In this document: piece by piece, positions 19,063 through 27,332 of the stretch
How the letters are laid out: the number at the start of each line of letters is the position of its first letter
Numbering within the stretch: the first letter of the stretch is position 1
Assembly: GCA_018608425.1 (NCBI GenBank)
Contig: JABAZL010000097.1
Coordinates: forward strand, 1 to 58,036
Source: Flavobacteriaceae bacterium
GTDB lineage: Bacteria; Bacteroidota; Bacteroidia; Flavobacteriales; Flavobacteriaceae
DNA: 58,036 nucleotides
Reading direction: 5' to 3'
Program-made: the position numbers and the translations under genes
Notes under the pieces: model-generated
What the model saw: the letters and a program-made list of their open reading frames with translations, nothing else
Database searches by the model: none
What the model was told of the DNA's origin: nothing

Positions 19063-19510
19063 CTTTGTCTCCCATTACGTCTTCGGCTAAAGCACCGAAG
19101 TCAATTGTAGCCTCATTAATAGCTTCTTCATAACGGTCTTTATCCCAAATCTCAAGAATATTGACAGCAGAAGAAATAACCGTTTCCTTAGTAATACCGG
19201 CATGCGTAACCAGGTCTTTTGGAATCAATAAGCGGCCAGTAGCGTCGACCTCAACCAAACGCACTCCCGCCGTAAATCGTCTAATAAAATCGTTGTTCTT
19301 TTTATTAAAACGATTGAGCTGATTGACCTTTTCCATCATAGCCTCCCATTCTTGAATAGGATACAACTCCAAACAATTATTAAAAACAGCACGCTTCAAC
19401 ACAAATTGTTCTGCAAGATTCTGCGCCAACTGCTTTTTTAAAGCAACAGGCAGCATGATACGTCCTTTAGTATCTGCCTTACATTCATATGTCCCAATAA
19501 AGTGCTGCAT
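19043..19510 (-). CDS. mraZ: Transcriptional regulator MraZ
   Basis: First gene of the division cluster. A 155-residue DNA-binding protein of two SpoVT/AbrB-type repeats: CKADTKGRIMLPVALKKQL (residues 11-29) and VEVDATGRLLIPKDLVTHAG (around 91-110). MraZ oligomers bind short GTGG-type direct repeats before their own gene and repress the cluster in E. coli. Three such repeats with 10-base spacing lie just upstream here. The last 20 bases overlap rsmH. Confidence 0.96.
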   Translation of the reverse strand: MQHFIGTYECKADTKGRIMLPVALKKQLAQNLAEQFVLKRAVFNNCLELYPIQEWEAMMEKVNQLNRFNKKNNDFIRRFTAGVRLVEVDATGRLLIPKDLVTHAGITKETVISSAVNILEIWDKDRYEEAINEATIDFGALAEDVMGDKDGDQIS

Positions 19511-19535
19511 CTTAATTGTTTGCGAATTGAATAAT

Positions 19536-19578
19536 CAAATATAAAATATATTTCCCACAATTTTCCACTTAATACCAC
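19536..19578 (-). promoter_or_regulatory. mraZ promoter with three MraZ-binding repeats (MraZ box)
   Basis: On the minus strand GTGG occurs three times at exact 10-base spacing (complement CCAC at 19575-19578, 19565-19568 and 19555-19558; the last is GTGGG). Next comes TATATTTG at 19536-19543, a match to the -7 element TAnnTTTG, about 25 bases before the mraZ ATG. MraZ is known to bind TGGGN-type repeats separated by five bases, which is this period. The repeats cover the place where the -33 element should be, so autorepression is the simplest reading. Confidence 0.72.
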
Positions 19579-19664
19579 TTTGTTGATAAGTTTCCAATCC
19601 CAACCACAGCAAAGGCTTGAGCTATAAGAGTTAAATAAATAAGAGTGAATCGGTTAATATTAAC

Positions 19665-19672
19665 TATATTTG
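19665..19672 (+). promoter_or_regulatory. -7 box for the hydrolase-engB unit
   Basis: TATATTTG fits TAnnTTTG and lies 32 bases before the ATG at 19705. No TTG is found at the correct distance upstream, so only half of the consensus is present. The 194-base gap between mraZ and this gene holds these divergent signals and nothing else that I recognise. Confidence 0.45.
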
Positions 19673-19704
19673 TTGGCTCACAAGTACCTAGAGCGACATC
19701 TAGC

Positions 19705-20469
19705 ATGGAAAAAAAATTTACAGAAGAAGGGGATTTCAAATACAGCGAAATTGGAGAAGGGCAACCCATAGTAATCCTACATGGATTAATGGGTGGACTT
19801 AGTAATTTCGCAGGTGTTGCAGATTTTTTCCCAAAGCAAGGCTACAAGGTTCTCATACCTGAATTGCCGATATACGAATTACCATTAATCAAAACGAATG
19901 TTAAAACTTTTTCGGACTATCTGAAAAGCTTTTTAACCTTTAAAAAAATTGACAATGCCATTCTCCTAGGCAACTCACTTGGAGGCCATATTGGATTAGT
20001 ATTTGCGAAAAATCATCCAGAATTGGTAAAAGGTCTTGTTCTTGCAGGTAGTTCTGGTTTATACGAAAACTCTATGGGTGAAAGCTACCCAAAAAGAGGT
20101 GATTACGAATACATAAAAACCAAGGCTCAGGAAGTGTTTTTTGATCCTGATGTAGCTAGCAAAGAAATCGTTGACGAAGTTTTTGAAGTTGTTAATGATC
20201 GAAATAAGCTCATACGGACTTTAGCAATCGCCAAAAGTGCAATTCGCCACAATATGGCTAAGGATTTGCCAACAATGCACATTCCTACTGGTCTAATTTG
20301 GGGAGAAAATGACAAAGTTACTCCACCCAATGTAGCCGACGAATTCCACAAGTTATTACCAGATTCTGACCTCTATTGGATCAAAGAGTGTGGGCATGCT
20401 CCTATGATGGAACATCCAGATACATTCAACGAAAAACTTTTGGAGTGGCTCAAGAAACGTAACTTTTAG
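19705..20469 (+). CDS. Alpha/beta hydrolase
   Basis: A 254-residue single-domain alpha/beta hydrolase without a signal peptide. The oxyanion region is LHGLMGG (25-31). The nucleophile is S91 in GNSLGG, the acid is D203 in WGENDKVTP and the base is H231 in CGHAPMMEHP. The substrate is unknown. I start at the ATG 19705; the frame runs open to 19645, but that extension crosses the promoter and lacks homologous character. It lies 5 bases before engB, with which it forms a two-gene unit. Confidence 0.9.
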   Translation: MEKKFTEEGDFKYSEIGEGQPIVILHGLMGGLSNFAGVADFFPKQGYKVLIPELPIYELPLIKTNVKTFSDYLKSFLTFKKIDNAILLGNSLGGHIGLVFAKNHPELVKGLVLAGSSGLYENSMGESYPKRGDYEYIKTKAQEVFFDPDVASKEIVDEVFEVVNDRNKLIRTLAIAKSAIRHNMAKDLPTMHIPTGLIWGENDKVTPPNVADEFHKLLPDSDLYWIKECGHAPMMEHPDTFNEKLLEWLKKRNF

Positions 20470-20474
20470 GAGCA

Positions 20475-21107
20475 ATGCGAATCACATCATCCGAATTCAT
20501 TATCAGTAACACGGATGTTTCCAAATGTCCAAACGAACTCGTTCCAGAATACGCCTTTATTGGCCGTTCTAATGTTGGTAAATCTTCGTTAATAAATTCT
20601 ATTTGCGATCGCAAAAATCTTGCAAAAACTTCTGGAAGACCCGGAAAAACACAGCTAATCAATCACTTCAAAATCAATAAGTCTTGGTACTTAGTCGATT
20701 TACCTGGATATGGTTACGCACGAACTTCCAAAACATCAAAAAAAGCTTTTCAGAAATTAATTACGACCTACTTTGATAAAAGAAGGCAATTGGTTTCTGC
20801 CTTTGTTTTGATTGATATCCGACACGACCCGCAACCCATTGATTTGGAGTTCATGGAATATCTTGGAACAAATTACATTCCATTCGCTATTGTTTTCACT
20901 AAAGCAGACAAGGAAAAACCAATGGCAGTTGAACGTAAGTCAAAGGCTTATATTCAGAAAATGCTTGATCATGCTTGGGAAGAAGCTCCACCACACTTCA
21001 TCACTTCATCCTTACACAAAACTGGTGGAGATGAGCTCTTAGCTTACATCGCTCAATTGAACGAAGATTTCAACAATCAAGAATCTTTACCCGCGATCGA
21101 TGTTTAA
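20475..21107 (+). CDS. engB: Ribosome biogenesis GTPase EngB (YsxC/YihA)
   Basis: TRAFAC-class GTPase needed for 50S subunit assembly. The G1 motif GRSNVGKSS lies at residues 31-39, G2 around SGRPGKTQ, G3 DLPGYGYA near 75 and G4 TKADK near 155. It has 210 residues, normal. It follows the hydrolase by 5 bases, and its last 21 bases overlap the tail of the convergent gldC. The yihA/gldC/gldB/nadE neighbourhood is the arrangement known from gliding flavobacteria. Confidence 0.96.
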   Translation: MRITSSEFIISNTDVSKCPNELVPEYAFIGRSNVGKSSLINSICDRKNLAKTSGRPGKTQLINHFKINKSWYLVDLPGYGYARTSKTSKKAFQKLITTYFDKRRQLVSAFVLIDIRHDPQPIDLEFMEYLGTNYIPFAIVFTKADKEKPMAVERKSKAYIQKMLDHAWEEAPPHFITSSLHKTGGDELLAYIAQLNEDFNNQESLPAIDV

Positions 21108-21419
21108 TTTCTCAGCGAAGTAATCGCAAAAATCATTCATAGTAGCCGCCATCTTTTCATCTTGAGTTGCTCGTAAAAAAGTTTGACTCATGGTCACTAG
21201 CGATTGATGAAAAAACACATTCATTTGATCGATAGGCATGTCTTTTACCCATAAATCCATACGAAGGGTTTCTTGATTTTTCCCGTCCCACAAGGACATC
21301 AATAAGGCTTGCGCCTCCTCTTCATTTACTCCTCCATCAGGTGCAGACCACACAATTTTTTCTGGAATCTTATTTTCATCTAAGGCTACTTCTATGGATA
21401 TATTGGTTTGTTTTCCCAT
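21087..21419 (-). CDS. gldC: Gliding motility protein GldC
   Basis: A 110-residue soluble protein recognised by its start (MGKQTNISIEVALDENKIPE), the conserved IVWSAPDGG segment and the position directly after gldB (4-base gap). GldC is cytoplasmic and improves gliding in Flavobacterium; its biochemistry is unknown. I use the ATG at 21419. A longer frame reaching 21479 only reads back into gldB and is not needed. The tail overlaps engB by 21 bases. Confidence 0.93.
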   Translation of the reverse strand: MGKQTNISIEVALDENKIPEKIVWSAPDGGVNEEEAQALLMSLWDGKNQETLRMDLWVKDMPIDQMNVFFHQSLVTMSQTFLRATQDEKMAATMNDFCDYFAEKLNIDRG

Positions 21420-21423
21420 GTTT

Positions 21424-22410
21424 TTATTTTGCGGGTTTATAGTTTGATTGGTTGAATAATTCCATCGCTGGAGTTTCAAAGAGTTTTTCTAAAGTAACGT
21501 CTGGGTTCTTCTCCATATAGGAGCGAACAATTTGCCATCCAATCCATTGACCTACTTTACCCGGAGTATCGTTATCAATCTCTAAATAAAATTTTGAAAA
21601 AGGTGCTGGCTCAATAAATCTGAGAAATAATGAAGATTGAGTCTTATAGAGCAATTCGTTTTCTATAAAATATTGCCACATATAGCGTTCGTTGTCGTGG
21701 ACCCAATCTATTTGTTCTTGAGAATAACTGATTTTTACAGAATCGGAAGCCTTAGGCAGTAAGAGATCTTTCAGGTATAATTTCTTTCCATAATAAATCA
21801 TCTGACCAAGTAAGGTTCTGTTTGCAGGGCTTTTCACTAAGGCAGTTCCTATCTCATCTACAATATGCGACATCATATAAGGGAACTCCATATCTTGAAC
21901 AATATAGTTTGGGATACCCTCATACAATGGGTTTTTTGACCCCAAATAGGTGTCCAGCGAGATGATTAACAACGAGTCTGCAAAAACTGTTTTACTTTGA
22001 TAGTCCACATTATTAACTACTGTAACGATATGCGGATCTTGTATTTGTGGAAAATAATATTTAATGTGTTTATAAAGCGAAACCAACTCTTCTTTTACAG
22101 GATCCAATGAAGGATAAACATTTTTAATTTCTGCATGCAAAAGCGTTTGAATACTATCGCGTTGTCTTTTGACCCATATACTATCTGGAAATTGCTCAGG
22201 AAATAAGTAAGGGTATGACTTTTTGAGTTCGACATACTCCTCAGGTGTGGCATTATAAAACTTCAGATCAAAACGATCAATATCAATTGTTACAGGAATC
22301 AGGTTAATTTCCGCCTCAAGTGCATTTTCATCCGAACAGGATGAGAAAAAGGCAATTAAAACGATACAAAAACTCGCTTTTAAAAAAAATGATATCGAAT
22401 TTGAATTCAT
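21424..22410 (-). CDS. gldB: Gliding motility lipoprotein GldB
   Basis: A 328-residue lipoprotein: hydrophobic signal at about residues 8-21 and lipobox FFSSC with the modified Cys at 25. The mature part begins with a typical IDIDRFDLKFY motif and contains the FPEQFPDSIW and IWVKRQRDSIQ segments found in GldB. GldB is required for gliding and type IX secretion in Flavobacterium johnsoniae; its molecular role is unresolved. It is the first gene of a gldB-gldC unit, divergent from nadE. Confidence 0.93.
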   Translation of the reverse strand: MNSNSISFFLKASFCIVLIAFFSSCSDENALEAEINLIPVTIDIDRFDLKFYNATPEEYVELKKSYPYLFPEQFPDSIWVKRQRDSIQTLLHAEIKNVYPSLDPVKEELVSLYKHIKYYFPQIQDPHIVTVVNNVDYQSKTVFADSLLIISLDTYLGSKNPLYEGIPNYIVQDMEFPYMMSHIVDEIGTALVKSPANRTLLGQMIYYGKKLYLKDLLLPKASDSVKISYSQEQIDWVHDNERYMWQYFIENELLYKTQSSLFLRFIEPAPFSKFYLEIDNDTPGKVGQWIGWQIVRSYMEKNPDVTLEKLFETPAMELFNQSNYKPAK

Positions 22411-22456
22411 CTGCTACTAAAAATTTTTTGTGCGGAATAAGTTCCCTAATTTTATA

Positions 22457-22464
22457 CAAAGTTA
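22457..22464 (-). promoter_or_regulatory. -7 box for gldB-gldC
   Basis: On the minus strand TAACTTTG fits TAnnTTTG exactly, 46 bases upstream of the gldB ATG. No TTG lies at the expected -33 distance. The 77-base gap to nadE must carry both divergent promoters; I see no good box for nadE. Confidence 0.45.
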
Positions 22465-22487
22465 CATCCAAAAAATCGCTAAAACAC

Positions 22488-23270
22488 ATGAAATCACCAG
22501 AAAAAGTTATTGACTACATCGTAAAATGGCTTAACGACTATGCGGACAAATCTGGGATGAATGGTTTTGTAGTAGGTGTGTCTGGTGGTATCGACTCTGC
22601 GTTGACCTCAACTTTATGTGCACGAACCGGAAAACCTGTACTATGCCTAGAAATGCCTATTCATCAAGAAGAAAATCAAATATCAAGGGCTCAAGAACAC
22701 ATTGCTTGGCTCGAAAGTAAATATCCTAATGTAAGTCATCATTCACTGGCGCTGACTGGAGTTTTTGAAAGTTTCCAAGAGCTTTTGCCTCCAACTACAG
22801 ACGAAGAGAATAAGTTTCTGAGCTTAGCCAATACACGTGCACGTTTACGTATGACAACACTGTATTATTTTGCAGCACTAGAACGTTATTTAGTTGCTGG
22901 AACTGGAAATAAAATTGAAGATTTTGGCGTTGGCTTCTATACTAAATATGGAGACGGTGGAGTAGACCTTAGTCCCATTGCTGATCTGATGAAATCAGAA
23001 GTGTTTTTACTCGCTAAAAAGCTGGGGGTTATCAATTCCATTCAACAAGCTGCTCCAACCGACGGATTGTGGGGTGATGATCGCACAGATGAAGATCAGA
23101 TGGGTGCTACTTACAACGAATTGGAATGGGCTATGAAACACGTGAATAGCACTTCTGAAAACAACACCGATAGACAAAATGAAGTCCTGGCGATTTACAA
23201 AAAACTACATGGACAAAACCAGCATAAGATGCAGCCAATTCCTGTCTGTGAAATTCCAGCAGACCTCTAG
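22488..23270 (+). CDS. nadE: NAD(+) synthase, ammonia-dependent type
   Basis: Adenine-nucleotide alpha-hydrolase-fold enzyme that amidates nicotinate adenine dinucleotide to NAD. The PP-loop SGGIDSALT lies at residues 32-40, with TNKIEDFGVGFYTKYGDGGVD-like substrate residues near 145 and LWGDDRTDEDQMG near 190. At 260 residues it has no glutaminase domain, so ammonia is the likely nitrogen source. I start at ATG 22488; the longer open frame would run through the gldB gene. It ends 3 bases from the convergent dnaG. Confidence 0.95.
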   Translation: MKSPEKVIDYIVKWLNDYADKSGMNGFVVGVSGGIDSALTSTLCARTGKPVLCLEMPIHQEENQISRAQEHIAWLESKYPNVSHHSLALTGVFESFQELLPPTTDEENKFLSLANTRARLRMTTLYYFAALERYLVAGTGNKIEDFGVGFYTKYGDGGVDLSPIADLMKSEVFLLAKKLGVINSIQQAAPTDGLWGDDRTDEDQMGATYNELEWAMKHVNSTSENNTDRQNEVLAIYKKLHGQNQHKMQPIPVCEIPADL

Positions 23271-23273
23271 AAA

Positions 23274-25229
23274 TTAGATTACGCGATTTAATTTTTTAGA
23301 AACCACTTGCTTGAGTTGGTAGTAGCTCATCACTTCCTCTAGAATTTCAGCGTGATGCAATTCTTTGTCTTGCACCTGATTCTGAAGCTCTTCGATTTTT
23401 TTATCAATCAACAATTTTCGCAGCGTTAAAATAGTCTCATTTACAAGTTGAGGTACTTGACTATCTCGGGATTTTACAAAAATATTTTTCTTCTCCCAAT
23501 CGTGCAATTGATATTGATCTTCGTTCATAAGAATATTACTTACCAAGGAACTCAACTCTCCGTCAAGAGTAGGTATTAATTTATCAATCGCAATTTGACC
23601 TTCTACTTGGAAATGCTGAATCAACAGATAAAATAAAGTTTTGAAATTCGCATTTGCTAGCTCGACCTCGTCTTGTTGTAAGTCTAAAAATATTTTTTCA
23701 AACACCTTTGCTTTCACTTCTGTGATCTCCTCCAGAATATCCTCATCTTCAGAAAAACTAAGAATAGAATCTTTGAAGATTTCTTCTCGATCTCCATAAA
23801 GCATCAAGATTGTTATGATTTGACGCTCGAGCTCAAAAGTATGATCTAGGGCAATATTTTGTGGAGTTTCGTTTTTTACAACTCGAAAGGATTCTTCTTT
23901 GGGCGCAGTTTTACGGGTGTTGGATTGGGCTTTCTTTGTAAGTTGTGCCAAGGCACTGAACAAAACATTTTCTGAAATTTCCATCTGTTGTGCGCAACTT
24001 TGCACATAGACCTCTTGTTGAATCGGATCTGGAATTTTAGAAATACTTTCAACTATATCGCGAATTGTGGCGGCTTTTTTAACAGGATCGTTTGCAGCAT
24101 CTTCTAGGAGCAAAGAGGCTTTGAACTGGATAAAATCTTTTGCGTTTTCCTTAAAAAAGAGCTCAATAGCTTCTTGCGAATTTTTCTTGGCAAAACTATC
24201 TGGATCTTCTCCTTCTGGAAACGAACAAACCTTTACATTCATTCCCTGTGCCAAAATCATATCGATTCCACGAAGCGAAGCTCGGAGTCCAGCTGCATCG
24301 CCATCAAAAAGAACTACAATGTTTTGGGTTAGTCGCTGAATCAAGCGAATCTGAAGCTCTGTAAGTGCAGTTCCCGAAGACGAAACAACATTGGTTACTC
24401 CAGATTGAACCATCTGTATGACATCTGTATAGCCTTCTACTAAGTAACAAACATCTTCTTTCGCTATACTTTGTTTTGCTTCGTATATGCCATAAAGCAC
24501 TTTACTTTTATGGTAAATCTCACTCTCGGGTGAATTTAAATATTTAGCTGTTTTTTTATTTTCTCCTAAAATTCTTCCTCCAAAACCAACGACTCTCCCT
24601 GAAAGGCTTTTGATTGGGAACATAACTCTACCTCGAAAACGATCGACCTGATAACTTTCGTTAACAATTGTCAAACCCGTTTTCTCAAGGAAATCTAATT
24701 GAAAGCCATTTTTAAGTGCCGTTTTTGTAAAAGCATCTTTCTCTTGTGGAGAATAGCCTAAATCAAACTTCTTAATGGTTTCGTCTGTAAAACCACGTTC
24801 TTTGAAATAAGTGAGTCCAATTGCCTTCCCTTCCGACGCTTCCCAAAGCGTTTCCTTAAAATAGCTATTGGCATGTTCGGCTACTAAAAACATGCTCTCG
24901 CGCTCATTTAGCTTTTCTTTCTCCGCATCGGTTTGCTCCGTTTCTTCAATTTCAACATTGTACTTTTTGGCTAAATAGCGAATGGCTTCTGGATAAGAGA
25001 AATGCTCATGCTCCATTAAAAAAGCTACTACATTTCCACCCTTTCCGCTACTAAAATCTTTCCAAATTTGTTTCACAGGAGAGACCATAAAACTCGGACT
25101 GCGTTCTTGGGTAAAAGGGCTTAGTCCTTTGAAATTCGTACCCGACTTCTTTAAACCAACAAAATCACCAATTACCTCCTCTACACGAGCAGTTTCATAC
25201 ACTTGGTCTATGGTGTTTTTAGAAATCAA
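23274..25229 (-). CDS. dnaG: DNA primase DnaG, with zinc ligands replaced
   Basis: Replicative primase, 651 residues. The N-terminal zinc-ribbon fold is recognisable, but the four ligand positions read S37, T40, D58 and S61 instead of Cys, His, Cys, Cys. The catalytic core follows, with the TOPRIM residues in LVEGYTDVI (near 270) and FDGDAAGLRA (near 315). The DnaB-binding helical domain is at the C-terminus. The start is the TTG at 25229; an in-frame stop lies two codons before it and no ATG is near. It is the last gene of the queA-rlmN-polyprenyl synthase-dnaG unit. Confidence 0.95.
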   Translation of the reverse strand: MISKNTIDQVYETARVEEVIGDFVGLKKSGTNFKGLSPFTQERSPSFMVSPVKQIWKDFSSGKGGNVVAFLMEHEHFSYPEAIRYLAKKYNVEIEETEQTDAEKEKLNERESMFLVAEHANSYFKETLWEASEGKAIGLTYFKERGFTDETIKKFDLGYSPQEKDAFTKTALKNGFQLDFLEKTGLTIVNESYQVDRFRGRVMFPIKSLSGRVVGFGGRILGENKKTAKYLNSPESEIYHKSKVLYGIYEAKQSIAKEDVCYLVEGYTDVIQMVQSGVTNVVSSSGTALTELQIRLIQRLTQNIVVLFDGDAAGLRASLRGIDMILAQGMNVKVCSFPEGEDPDSFAKKNSQEAIELFFKENAKDFIQFKASLLLEDAANDPVKKAATIRDIVESISKIPDPIQQEVYVQSCAQQMEISENVLFSALAQLTKKAQSNTRKTAPKEESFRVVKNETPQNIALDHTFELERQIITILMLYGDREEIFKDSILSFSEDEDILEEITEVKAKVFEKIFLDLQQDEVELANANFKTLFYLLIQHFQVEGQIAIDKLIPTLDGELSSLVSNILMNEDQYQLHDWEKKNIFVKSRDSQVPQLVNETILTLRKLLIDKKIEELQNQVQDKELHHAEILEEVMSYYQLKQVVSKKLNRVI

Positions 25230-25251
25230 ATTTTAGCGTTTACTGAGTTGT

Positions 25252-26229
25252 TTATTGTTTACGAGTAATGACATAGTTCACCATTAATTCTAAAGAATCA
25301 CGATAGGCGTTTTTAGGAAATGTCATTAGAATATCTAAGGCTTCAGTGCGATATGTTTCCATCCGTTTTTGGGCGTAATCCAACCCTCCAGAATCTTTCA
25401 CCAGCTGTATAACCTCTTTTACTCTTTTTTTATCTGTATTGTATTTTTTAACGGAATGAATCAACCATTTTCTTTCTTTCGAAGAGACATTGTTGAGTGT
25501 ATAAATCAAAGGCAAAGTCATTTTTTGTTCCTTGATATCAATTCCTGTTGGCTTGCCTATTTTGGTTTCGCCATAATCAAAAAGATCATCTTTAATCTGA
25601 AAAGCCATTCCTAGAAGTTCTCCAAAAATACGCATTTGCTCTACAGCTTCTTTGTCGTCAGAAACAGATTGTGCACCCATTGCACAACATGCAGCTAGAA
25701 GTGTAGCCGTTTTTTGTCGAATGATTTCAAAGTAAATCTCTTCTGTTATATCAAGGTTTCTAGCTTTTTCAATCTGTAGTAGTTCTCCTTCGCTCATTTC
25801 GCGAACTGCCACGGAAATTATTTTGAGTAAATCAAAATCTTCGTTGTGAATACATAGAAGCAAGCCTTTGGACAATAAATAGTCTCCAACGAGCACGGCG
25901 ATTTTGTTTTTCCATAATGCGTTGATCGAGAAAAAACCTCTTCGCTGATTACTATCATCAACTACATCATCGTGAACAAGAGTTGCTGTATGAATTAGTT
26001 CAATCACAGAAGCGCCTCTATAAGTTCGTTCGGTTACTTTCCCACCGCCTAAAAGCTTTGCAGTAAGAAACACAAACATAGGACGCATTTGTTTCCCTTT
26101 GCGATTGACAATAAAATGGGTAATTCGATTGAGCAGAGCAACTTTAGAAGACATCGAATCACTGAACTTTTGTTCGAAGTGCTCCATTTCTTCATAAATG
26201 GGATCTTTAATTTGCTCGGTTACTTTCAT
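25252..26229 (-). CDS. Polyprenyl diphosphate synthase
   Basis: All-alpha trans-prenyltransferase of 325 residues that extends isoprenoid chains from farnesyl- or geranylgeranyl-diphosphate. The first aspartate-rich motif is D87-D88-V-V-D91 in HDDVVDDSNQRRG; the second is KDDLFDYGETKIGKP near 214. The size and motifs fit the octaprenyl/solanesyl (IspB) group that makes quinone side chains, most likely menaquinone here. Chain length cannot be read from sequence alone. It lies 30 bases after rlmN and 22 before dnaG. Confidence 0.93.
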   Translation of the reverse strand: MKVTEQIKDPIYEEMEHFEQKFSDSMSSKVALLNRITHFIVNRKGKQMRPMFVFLTAKLLGGGKVTERTYRGASVIELIHTATLVHDDVVDDSNQRRGFFSINALWKNKIAVLVGDYLLSKGLLLCIHNEDFDLLKIISVAVREMSEGELLQIEKARNLDITEEIYFEIIRQKTATLLAACCAMGAQSVSDDKEAVEQMRIFGELLGMAFQIKDDLFDYGETKIGKPTGIDIKEQKMTLPLIYTLNNVSSKERKWLIHSVKKYNTDKKRVKEVIQLVKDSGGLDYAQKRMETYRTEALDILMTFPKNAYRDSLELMVNYVITRKQ

Positions 26230-26259
26230 ACTCCACTAATATACAACTTCGTTAAAGAA

Positions 26260-27309
26260 TTAGTTTTTCAGTGCTTTATTTGCTAGTTGACCACAAGCTG
26301 CGTCTATATCTTTTCCGCGCGAACGTCGTATGGTGTTGATTATACGAGCAGCTGTTAGTTTGTTTTGATACATCGACATGGCTTCTTTTGTAGCCTGCAT
26401 AAAGGTATCGTCTCCAATAGGATTGTATTCGATTAGATTTACTTTTGAAGGAAATTTTCGACAAAAATTAACCAATGCTCTAACTTCCTCTAGATTATCA
26501 TTGATTCCTTTCCAAACGATAAATTCGATCGTAACCATTCGCTGTGTAGCCTCGTACCAGTATTCCAAGGAAGATAATAATTCATCAATCGGAAATTTAA
26601 TAGAGAACGGCATGATCTTTTCTCGGGTCGATTGAATTGCAGAATGAAGCGAAACAGCAAGATTAAACTTAACGCCATCGTCCGCCATTTTACGAATCAA
26701 TTTTGGGATTCCCGAAGTAGAGAGTGTTATTCTTTTTGAAGCCATTCCAAGGCCCTCTGGAGACGTTATTTTCTCAATTGCTCCTAGTACGTTATTGTAA
26801 TTCATCAAGGGTTCTCCCATTCCCATGAAAACGATGTTCGATAATGGAATATCGAAATATGTTCTACTTTGGTGATCAATAGCAACCACCTGATCGAAGA
26901 TTTCATCAACATTCAAGTTGCGCATACGCTCCAACTGTGAAGTTGCACAAAACCTACAATCCAAACTGCATCCTACTTGTGATGAAACACAAGCTGTGGT
27001 TCGGTCTTTTGTTGGAATTAGTACCGATTCGACAATACGATTATCGTGTAATTTGATGGCGTTTTTAAACGTCCCATCTTTACTCCGCTGTTGTTGATCA
27101 ACCGCAATATGATTGATCGTAAAATGCGTATCTAGCAAAAGTCTTGTGTCTTTTGAAAGATTGGTCATCTTATCAAAATCATGAACTCCTTTACTCCACA
27201 ACCATTGATATACTTGTGCAGCCCTATAGGCTTGTTGCCCCTGTGCTATAAAAAAGTCCTGAAGGGCTTCTTTAGAAAGTGCTCGAATATCTTTTTTAGC
27301 CAACTCCAT
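26260..27309 (-). CDS. rlmN: Dual-specificity 23S rRNA/tRNA (adenine-C2)-methyltransferase RlmN
   Basis: Radical-SAM methyltransferase that makes 2-methyladenosine at A2503 of 23S rRNA and A37 of some tRNAs. The iron-sulfur cluster cysteines are C114, C118 and C121 in CSLDCRFC. The C-terminal methyl-carrying cysteine is C339 in DIDAACGQL. The segment FMGMGEPLMNYNNV is also typical. It has 349 residues. It follows queA by 23 bases. Confidence 0.97.
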   Translation of the reverse strand: MELAKKDIRALSKEALQDFFIAQGQQAYRAAQVYQWLWSKGVHDFDKMTNLSKDTRLLLDTHFTINHIAVDQQQRSKDGTFKNAIKLHDNRIVESVLIPTKDRTTACVSSQVGCSLDCRFCATSQLERMRNLNVDEIFDQVVAIDHQSRTYFDIPLSNIVFMGMGEPLMNYNNVLGAIEKITSPEGLGMASKRITLSTSGIPKLIRKMADDGVKFNLAVSLHSAIQSTREKIMPFSIKFPIDELLSSLEYWYEATQRMVTIEFIVWKGINDNLEEVRALVNFCRKFPSKVNLIEYNPIGDDTFMQATKEAMSMYQNKLTAARIINTIRRSRGKDIDAACGQLANKALKN

Positions 27310-27332
27310 AGAAACCGTCTTTATTTATGAAT

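Noticed and set aside
19569-19769. 66-codon minus-strand frame spanning the mraZ-hydrolase gap
   Set aside because: It overlaps the MraZ repeats and the start of the hydrolase gene, and its protein shows no known features.
22320-22487. Longer N-terminus for NadE reaching back into gldB
   Set aside because: The extra residues are basic, unlike NadE, and read antisense through gldB. The ATG at 22488 gives the normal NadE start.
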